Assembly (NCBI RefSeq): GCF_047553015.1
Contig: NZ_CP180212.1
Span: 744,001 to 808,000, forward strand
Length of the DNA: 64,000 nucleotides
Direction of reading: 5' to 3'
Origin: Carnobacterium_A sp047553015
GTDB lineage: Bacteria > Bacillota > Bacilli > Lactobacillales > Carnobacteriaceae
Each line of letters starts with the position of its first letter. Within the stretch, counting starts at the first letter, position 1. Of this stretch, positions 61,507 through 64,000 are shown piece after piece. The position numbers and the translations under genes were made by a program. The notes beneath the pieces are model-generated. The model was not told where the DNA came from. It ran no database searches and saw only the letters and a list, made by a program, of their open reading frames with translations.

Positions 61507-61806
61507 ATGAAAATAGAATTAACTACACATGCCATTGAATGGTTTGAAAAAGAAGTTGGCGTTTCAAAAGGAAGTGGTGTTCGTTTCATGGGTAAAGTTT
61601 ATGGGAAAACTGAAGTTCACGAAGGTTTTTCTGTAGGGATGAATATATGTCAACCTGAAGATATCCTAACTAAAACGGTTATAAATGGAGTGACTTATTT
61701 CATTGAAAAAAACGATGATTGGTTTTTCAGTGGGTATAATTTGAAAGTAGATTATGATAAAAAAAGTGATGAGCCTATTTACACGTTTATTGAACAACTA
61801 GTATAA
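61507..61806 (+). CDS. HesB/YneR-family protein
   Basis: 99 residues if read from the ATG at 61507; a GTG at 61495 is the only other possible start, since a stop lies just before it. Start IELTTHAIEWFEKEVGV, then GSGVRFMGKVYGK and TYFIEKNDDWFFSGYNLKVDYD match the YneR subgroup, which lacks the cysteines of true Fe-S scaffold proteins. Function unknown. The SD is weak; a good GGAGGGAGG sits about 40 nt upstream and is out of place. Confidence 0.85.
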   Translation: MKIELTTHAIEWFEKEVGVSKGSGVRFMGKVYGKTEVHEGFSVGMNICQPEDILTKTVINGVTYFIEKNDDWFFSGYNLKVDYDKKSDEPIYTFIEQLV

Positions 61807-61811
61807 AAATA

Positions 61812-61852
61812 AAAAACTCTTACTTCCTAAAGGAAAGTAAGAGTTTTTTGTG
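61812..61852. terminator. Bidirectional terminator between the HesB-like gene and rnjA
   Basis: AAAAACTCTTACTT / AAGTAAGAGTTTTT stem with a small inner hairpin loop. Confidence 0.9.
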
Positions 61853-61853
61853 A

Positions 61854-63530
61854 TTATACAGGCATAATAACCGGTAACACCATTGGATGACGTTTAGTCT
61901 TCTCATATAGGAAAGGTTTCAAACTTTCGATAACAACAGATTTAACTGCTTGTTCTGTAAGAGGCTCCTCGGTATTAGCAAGTAATTTCCTCAAGCTTTT
62001 AGTGATAACACGTTGAGCATCGTTAATTAGTTCTCCAGACTCACGCATATAAATAAAACCACGTGATAAAATATCTGGTCCAGCTAAGATTTCCTTAGAT
62101 TTGTAATCAATTGTAACAACAACAACAACTAGACCTTCCTCAGAAAGCAAACGACGATCACGTAAGACAACATTCCCAATATCGCCAATACCTTTTCCAT
62201 CTACATAGACGTCACCAGCGTCAAAATGACCTGCTTTTCTAGCAGAATCCGCTGTTAGAGCAAGAACGTCACCGTTTTCTAGAATGAAACAGTCTTCTTT
62301 AGACATCCCGATTTGTTCAGCTAGACCAGCATGGATTTTTTGCATACGGTATTCACCGTGGACAGGAACAAAATATTTTGGCTTCATTAAACGAAGCATC
62401 AATTTTTGTTCTTGTTGACCACCATGGCCAGAAGTATGGATATTATTAACTTTGCCGTGGATAACATTTGCACCGGCTTCAGATAACAAGTTAATAACAC
62501 GATTGACACTAGCAGTATTTCCAGGAATTGGAGAACTTGAGAAAATAACCGTATCTCCAGGTTGAATTGAGATTTGACGATGGGTACCATTAGCGATTCT
62601 ACTTAATGCAGCCATAGGTTCACCTTGTGAACCAGTACATAAAATAATGGTTTCGTTTGCTGGCATACGATTTAACTCTTGAGATTCAATAAATTTATCA
62701 TCTGGAGCAGTAATGTAGCCTAATGAGCGTCCGGTTACAACAGAAGATTCCATACTTCTACCGAAAACTGCAATTTTTCTACCTGTTTTGATAGATGCTT
62801 GGGCAACTTGTTCTAAACGAGAAATGTTAGAAGCAAAAGTAGCGAAAATAATTCTTCCTTCGACTTTTTGCATAATATTTGTGATTGCTTCGCCGACCCC
62901 TTGTTCTGAGTTTGTAAACGTCGGAATTTCTGCATTTGTGCTATCAGATAGAAGAGCTAAAACTCCCTCATCACCAATACGCGCCATTTTATGCAAATCA
63001 GCAGGTTGGCCAACAGGAGTGAAATCGAATTTAAAATCTCCTGTTGCGACAATATTACCAGGCGGCGTTTTAACAACGATACCAAAGGCTTCAGGGATAC
63101 TGTGCGTTGTTCTGAAGAAACTAACACTTGTTTTTCTGAATTTAATAACATCATCTTCGCCAATTTCATGTAGTTCAGTATCACGGAGTAATCCGTGTTC
63201 ATTTAATTTATTGCGGATTAAGGCACTAGCTAAAGGACCTGCATAAATTGGAATGTTTGCTTGTTTTAGTAAGAACGGAATACCACCAATATGATCTTCA
63301 TGGCCATGAGTGATAACCAAAGCTTTTACTTTATTAATGTTTTGAACAATGTAGCTATAATCTGGAATGACATAATCAATTCCTAATAAGTCGTCTTCGG
63401 GAAATTTAATACCGGCATCAATGATGATAATCTCATCTTGAAATTGTACGCCATAGGTATTTTTACCAATTTCACCTAAACCCCCAATGGCAAAAACGGC
63501 TGCTTCATTGTTTTTTATAGACGGTTTCAT
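61854..63530 (-). CDS. rnjA: Ribonuclease J1
   Basis: 558 residues, full length. Metallo-beta-lactamase/beta-CASP 5'-3' exo- and endoribonuclease central to mRNA decay. AIGGLGEIGKNTYGVQ start, metal motif THGHEDHIGG, STNAEIPTFTNSEQGVGEAI, beta-CASP region, SGHGGQQEQKLMLRLMKPKYFVPVHGEYRM, and the C-terminal dimerisation domain. Its ATG overlaps the rpoY stop (ATGA), showing a two-gene operon. Confidence 0.97.
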   Translation of the reverse strand: MKPSIKNNEAAVFAIGGLGEIGKNTYGVQFQDEIIIIDAGIKFPEDDLLGIDYVIPDYSYIVQNINKVKALVITHGHEDHIGGIPFLLKQANIPIYAGPLASALIRNKLNEHGLLRDTELHEIGEDDVIKFRKTSVSFFRTTHSIPEAFGIVVKTPPGNIVATGDFKFDFTPVGQPADLHKMARIGDEGVLALLSDSTNAEIPTFTNSEQGVGEAITNIMQKVEGRIIFATFASNISRLEQVAQASIKTGRKIAVFGRSMESSVVTGRSLGYITAPDDKFIESQELNRMPANETIILCTGSQGEPMAALSRIANGTHRQISIQPGDTVIFSSSPIPGNTASVNRVINLLSEAGANVIHGKVNNIHTSGHGGQQEQKLMLRLMKPKYFVPVHGEYRMQKIHAGLAEQIGMSKEDCFILENGDVLALTADSARKAGHFDAGDVYVDGKGIGDIGNVVLRDRRLLSEEGLVVVVVTIDYKSKEILAGPDILSRGFIYMRESGELINDAQRVITKSLRKLLANTEEPLTEQAVKSVVIESLKPFLYEKTKRHPMVLPVIMPV

Positions 63531-63745
63531 TTAGCAAACTCCGTAAGTTTAAAGTTCGGACTTTTTTGTTCATATTCTAAATGGCTACCATCTATAGGTT
63601 GAATGAACTCAATGTTGAAGGGGGTGTTTGTTTCAACAAGGCTACGTGCTTCTATTTCTGTATCTGATTCAATATATAAAGACTGTGTTTCTTCCCGTTT
63701 TGGGTTTCTTAATTTAGTTTCTTGGTAAGTTATTTTGTAAATCAT
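63527..63745 (-). CDS. rpoY: RNA polymerase epsilon subunit (DUF1447)
   Basis: 72 residues. Small subunit of Firmicutes RNA polymerase that protects against phage proteins by binding near the secondary channel. MIYKITYQETKLRNPKREET start and the C-terminal LTEFAK are typical. SD AAAAAGGAGAGAAACAC before ATG. Always directly upstream of rnjA in Bacilli, as here. Confidence 0.95.
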   Translation of the reverse strand: MIYKITYQETKLRNPKREETQSLYIESDTEIEARSLVETNTPFNIEFIQPIDGSHLEYEQKSPNFKLTEFAK

Positions 63746-64000
63746 GTGTTTCTCTCCTTTTTAATATCATCAAATGATGATTTGTTTTATAGATAATAAT
63801 TTAATGTAATGTTGCATAACGAAAAAAACCATCATTTTACACTCTTCAGTGCTGATTAGATGGAACCACGGCAGTTTTGTTTTATAAATTTTAATGGTAA
63901 AACAAGCAGAAAAATCTCATAGTTAACCGGTATTTCTCAACGCTGAAATAATTTTTACTATTTTCCCGAACTGGTGGTTGTGTTAGTCTCACAACAGATA
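63746..64000. other. Upstream region of rpoY, no gene seen
   Basis: A/T-rich 255 bp up to the window edge. It should carry the rpoY-rnjA promoter on the minus strand, but no pair of boxes stands out. A 6-bp hairpin (ATCATC / GATGAT, about 63767-63780) lies in the leader. Confidence 0.4.

Overview
The window is ordinary low-GC Gram-positive (Bacillota) chromosome, densely coded on both strands, with Shine-Dalgarno-led genes, T-box riboswitches, sigma-A-type promoters and U-tailed terminators. Several features point to Lactobacillales: the bifunctional glutathione synthase gshF, ireB, a LiaFSR system and an S4 leader in front of rpsD. A Carnobacterium-like organism is my best guess. That assignment is inference from gene content and protein style, not a database result. 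One insertion sequence (ISLre2 family) is the only mobile element I can prove.

Layout. 1-2.3 kb: 3' end of ileS and an unrecognised gene. 2.3-3.5 kb: two tandem genes for the same small stress membrane protein, then about 600 bp without a gene. 3.5-5.4 kb: telA and xpaC. 5.53-7.22 kb: a complete ISLre2-type element with 9-bp target duplication. 7.3-12.9 kb: nudF, mtnN, small conserved genes, rpsD with leader, and a GAF-type methionine sulfoxide reductase. 13.1-18.9 kb: ezrA, a cysteine desulfurase with thiI, rex and tpx. 18.9-24.0 kb: T-box, valS, folC, radC. 24.0-25.85 kb: four genes for one identical cold-shock protein, arranged as a duplicated two-gene cassette. 26-30.1 kb: mreBCD-minCD, the cell shape and division-site cluster. 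30.1-32.7 kb: T-box-controlled amino-acid ABC transporter, probably for histidine. 32.7-33.9 kb: L21 leader, rplU, prp, rpmA. 34.0-36.6 kb: possible competence-gene relic, a methyltransferase, ackA. 36.7-39.2 kb: uspA, a small membrane protein, 6S RNA, rarA. 39.4-43.3 kb: two unknown genes coupled to gshF. 43.4-49.7 kb: iscS, a DUF1831 gene, mnmA, a TPR gene, recD2. 49.7-51.7 kb: lipid kinase and yitT. 51.7-58.8 kb: T-box, alaS, ireB, ruvX, yrzB, mltG, udk, greA, an order also found in Bacillus subtilis. 58.85-61.4 kb: liaFSR with a likely LiaR box. 61.5-63.75 kb: a HesB-like gene, rnjA and rpoY.

How the genes fit together. Themes are translation (ileS, valS, alaS, rpsD, rplU, rpmA, prp), tRNA thiolation (two cysteine desulfurases, each beside its own tRNA thiolase), envelope shape and stress (ezrA, mre, min, mltG, liaFSR, telA/xpaC, glsB), redox and thiol balance (rex, tpx, gshF, fRMsr) and cold response (csp array). 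I found no CRISPR array, no tRNA or rRNA gene, no prophage and no clear defence system. The least explained parts are the two unknown genes in front of gshF, the csp array with its leader hairpins, the identical glsB twins and the possible comG remnant near 34.0 kb.
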